From assembly GCF_003063245.1 (NCBI RefSeq), contig NZ_MUXE01000009.1:35199-99198 (forward strand): a stretch of 64,000 nucleotides of DNA, read 5' to 3'. The stretch comes from Arcobacter caeni. GTDB lineage: Bacteria; Campylobacterota; Campylobacteria; Campylobacterales; Arcobacteraceae. Below the pieces are notes generated by a model. The model did not search any database. It saw only the letters and a list, made by a program, of their open reading frames with translations, and was not told the origin of the DNA. A program made the translations under genes and the position numbers. Each line of letters begins with the position of its first letter. Positions within the stretch are counted from its first letter, which is position 1. This document shows positions 61,964 through 64,000 of this stretch, one piece after another.

Positions 61964-63820
61964 ATGAACTCTAACAAAAAGATAACTATTATAATTTTCA
62001 CTATGGTTACAATATTAACAATTGTAATAGTAGCTTTAGTGGCACTTGGTTCTAGGCAAACAGGTTATGATAGTGCAAAAAAAAGAGCTTATTTAACAGC
62101 CGATATAGTCAAAAAATCTTTAACATCACATATGGTTAATGGGAATATGCATCAAAGAGATGTTTTCCTAGACAGTATGGCGCAATTAAAAGAAGTAAGT
62201 GATTTATGGATAGTTAGATCAAAAACAATAAGTCAGCAATTTGGTAAATCTGGATTAGGAAATGAAATTCCAAGAGATACTATTGATGAAGAAGTTTTAA
62301 GAACAGGTATCGAAAGAGTTATAACAACTGAATCTTTAAAAAATGCTTCATTAAGAATCACTATTCCATATACTGCTTCTTCACTTGATAAGCCAAATTG
62401 TTTATCTTGTCATAATGCAAAAGAAGGAGAAGTATTAGGTGCTATTTCTTTAAAATTTGATATTCAAGAAGATAGGATTTCAAGCATTGCTATTTTGTTA
62501 AATGTTATTGGAATAATCTCTCTTTTCTTAATTTTTATATTGATTTATATTAGTAAAAAAATCAAACCATATACAAGTTCATTTGATGCAATTACAGAAG
62601 TTTTAAAACAAGTTCACGATGGTGATTATTCAGTAAGAGCAAAAGAAGGTGTTTTAAAAGAAGATAAAGAAGCTTCTTTATGGTTAAATGAAATTATAGA
62701 AAAACTTGAAACTGTATTAACAGGAATTGAAAAAAATCTAACAGCATTTGTTCATAATAGAGTATCAAATGTAAATAATGACAAATTATTAACTGCAAAA
62801 GAGATAATAGAAGATATTTCAGAAATTTATAACTATAAAAAAACAATTGAAACTGATTTAACAAAAGAAGATATTTACTATAGATTAGTGCAAGTATTAA
62901 AAGACAAATTATTAATCAAATCTTTTTATATTTTCGAAAATGATTTATTAAAAGATGAAAGAACAATAATTTTTTCTACAAAAAATATTAAACCATGTTG
63001 TGCAATTTTGAACAATGTAAAAGAACAATGTAGAGCTGAAAGAACAGACACTATTGTTATATCTGAGAATTTTCCTGAAATTTGTAGAGTTGCAACTTGT
63101 AAAAATGATACTGATTATATTTGTATTCCATTTTTAATAAATGACCAAAAAAGTATAACTATACATATTTTATGTGAAGATAAAGAGTGTCTAAAGCATT
63201 CTAAATATCAAATTGGAATAATCAAAAAATATCTTGAAGAGACTAAACCTATTTTAGAAAGTCGAATGTTAATGGATGTTTTAAGAGAAAGAAATTTAGT
63301 CGATGGATTAACAGGTCTTTATAATAGAAAATATTTAGATGAATTTATTGATAAAAAAATGCCTCATGAATTATCTAAAGGTATGACTTATGCAGTTATG
63401 TTTTTAGATATTGACTACTTTAAAATGGTAAATGATACCTATGGACATGATGCAGGTGATGCAATACTTCAAAAACTTTCATCAACAATGAAAAGTGCTA
63501 TTACTGAAAATGAATTTATAATTAGATTTGGTGGTGAAGAGTTTTTAATTATAATGAAAAATCCAACTGTTGAAAGTGCAGAGGAATTAGCAAATAGAAT
63601 TAATCAAGAGTTTGCAAAACTTGTATTTACATTTAATAATGATTCTTTTAGTAAAACAGTAAGTATTGGTTATGCATTTTTCCCAAGCGATACAGACCAG
63701 ATTTGGAAATGTATTAAATTTGCCGATTTATGTCTTTACAAAGCAAAAGAAACAGGAAGAAATAAAGTTATAAGATTTACAAGAGATCTTTTAAAAGGTA
63801 GTGATAAAGATAATTATTAA
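61964..63820 (+). CDS. Diguanylate cyclase with periplasmic c-type haem sensor domain
   Basis: This 618-aa signalling protein has a first helix at about 7-28, a periplasmic domain with the c-haem motif CLSCH (C146, C149, H150), a second helix near 180-200, a HAMP-like stretch, a cytoplasmic middle domain with seven cysteines at about 340-410, and a C-terminal GGDEF domain (FGGEEF, active form at 522-527). No RxxD inhibitory site precedes the active loop. It probably makes cyclic di-GMP in response to a redox or gas signal. ATG 61964 behind AAAGG is preferred to TTG 61961. Confidence 0.9.
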   Translation: MNSNKKITIIIFTMVTILTIVIVALVALGSRQTGYDSAKKRAYLTADIVKKSLTSHMVNGNMHQRDVFLDSMAQLKEVSDLWIVRSKTISQQFGKSGLGNEIPRDTIDEEVLRTGIERVITTESLKNASLRITIPYTASSLDKPNCLSCHNAKEGEVLGAISLKFDIQEDRISSIAILLNVIGIISLFLIFILIYISKKIKPYTSSFDAITEVLKQVHDGDYSVRAKEGVLKEDKEASLWLNEIIEKLETVLTGIEKNLTAFVHNRVSNVNNDKLLTAKEIIEDISEIYNYKKTIETDLTKEDIYYRLVQVLKDKLLIKSFYIFENDLLKDERTIIFSTKNIKPCCAILNNVKEQCRAERTDTIVISENFPEICRVATCKNDTDYICIPFLINDQKSITIHILCEDKECLKHSKYQIGIIKKYLEETKPILESRMLMDVLRERNLVDGLTGLYNRKYLDEFIDKKMPHELSKGMTYAVMFLDIDYFKMVNDTYGHDAGDAILQKLSSTMKSAITENEFIIRFGGEEFLIIMKNPTVESAEELANRINQEFAKLVFTFNNDSFSKTVSIGYAFFPSDTDQIWKCIKFADLCLYKAKETGRNKVIRFTRDLLKGSDKDNY

Positions 63821-63824
63821 AAAG

Positions 63825-63857
63825 AAGAACTGCATATAATTATGCAGTTCTTTTTAA
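63825..63857 (+). terminator. Terminator after the diguanylate cyclase gene
   Basis: AGAACTGCATA and TATGCAGTTCT form an 11-bp stem with loop TAAT, followed by TTTT. Confidence 0.9.
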
Positions 63858-63873
63858 GAGTTTACTTCTCAAC

Positions 63874-64000
63874 GAGACTGTAAAATAAACTGTGTAAACC
63901 CACCAGTTACCCTTTAATTACTTAGTATATTTTGACACAATTTCACTGAAAAATATACTAAGTTGAGGGTAAATTTCAAACCAATTTCTAACACTAGACA
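63874..64000 (-). mobile_element. End of an IS256-family insertion sequence (continues past the window)
   Basis: GAGACTGTAAAATAAACTGT at 63874-63893 looks like the terminal inverted repeat of an IS256 (Mutator-type) element. About 25 bp inside, on the minus strand, is the C-terminus of a matching transposase. The rest of the element lies beyond 64000, so its intactness cannot be judged. Confidence 0.6.
63918..64000 (-). CDS. IS256-family transposase, C-terminal fragment
   Basis: Only the last 27 codons are in the window; TAA is at 63918-63920. The peptide VRNWFEIYPQLSIFFSEIVS followed by KYTK has the layout of the end of Mutator-type (IS256) transposases, in which an Asn-Trp pair and a Gln-Leu-x-Ile-x-Phe motif close the protein. 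The nearby inverted-repeat-like end supports this. The catalytic DDE residues lie outside the window. Confidence 0.6.
   Translation of the reverse strand, partial: SSVRNWFEIYPQLSIFFSEIVSKYTK

Overview
The window is chromosomal DNA of a very AT-rich epsilonproteobacterium (Campylobacterota), most likely of the Arcobacter/Aliarcobacter group. The support is the codon and base composition, the gene order aroQ - aminohydrolase - sppA next to folK (as in Campylobacter), a futalosine-type menaquinone gene, malate:quinone oxidoreductase, MsrPQ, NnrS, and Arcobacter-like intergenic hairpin repeats. There is no rRNA, CRISPR array or prophage; the only clear mobile DNA is the end of an IS256-type element at the right edge.

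Layout. 1-5.4 kb: end of an Hcp/Sel1-repeat protein, nnrS, two unrecognised membrane-anchored proteins, and msrPQ. 5.45-5.6 kb: a probable small structured RNA. 5.7-14.7 kb: a UvrD-like helicase, a CPA2 antiporter, a decayed DJ-1/PfpI gene, valS, a small hypothetical protein, and a TetR-MATE pair flanked by related hairpins. 14.7-24.5 kb (minus strand): a 33-aa basic protein, an SlyD-like isomerase, gmk, a pseudo-receiver protein, a LolD-like ATPase, tsf, rpsB, murE, a TPR-like protein, a NifU-domain protein, a 37-aa membrane peptide and ileS. 24.7-27.7 kb: mqo, a CinA-type amidase, and two exact copies of a Lys-Glu-Val-Asp tRNA cluster behind a consensus sigma-70 promoter.

27.7-45.6 kb is the most interesting part, a carboxylate (probably acetate) uptake and activation region. 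An OmpR-type two-component system is followed by three sodium/solute symporters with their small partner subunits, two copies of a DUF294 nucleotidyltransferase plus DnaQ-like exonuclease pair, and ackA-pta-ackA. Three promoters here (first symporter, first ActP, pta) share one architecture: TGCTA, 6 nt, TGCTA or TGCAA, 11 nt, then the -10 box. This looks like the binding site of one activator, plausibly the adjacent response regulator. The region can be read as sensing and importing a short-chain carboxylate, interconverting it with acetyl-CoA, and regulating transport by the uncharacterised nucleotidyltransferase/exonuclease pair.

45.6-64 kb: sppA, aminohydrolase and aroQ on the minus strand; a Xaa-Pro peptidase, folK and mnmA; an outer-membrane porin with a Fur-box-like site upstream; prs, an OmpA-like protein, lepA; a zinc-ribbon protein next to a long palindrome; a ComF-like protein; a Na/Pi cotransporter; hisH, an SDR epimerase and hisA; a periplasmic c-heme diguanylate cyclase; and the IS256 end.
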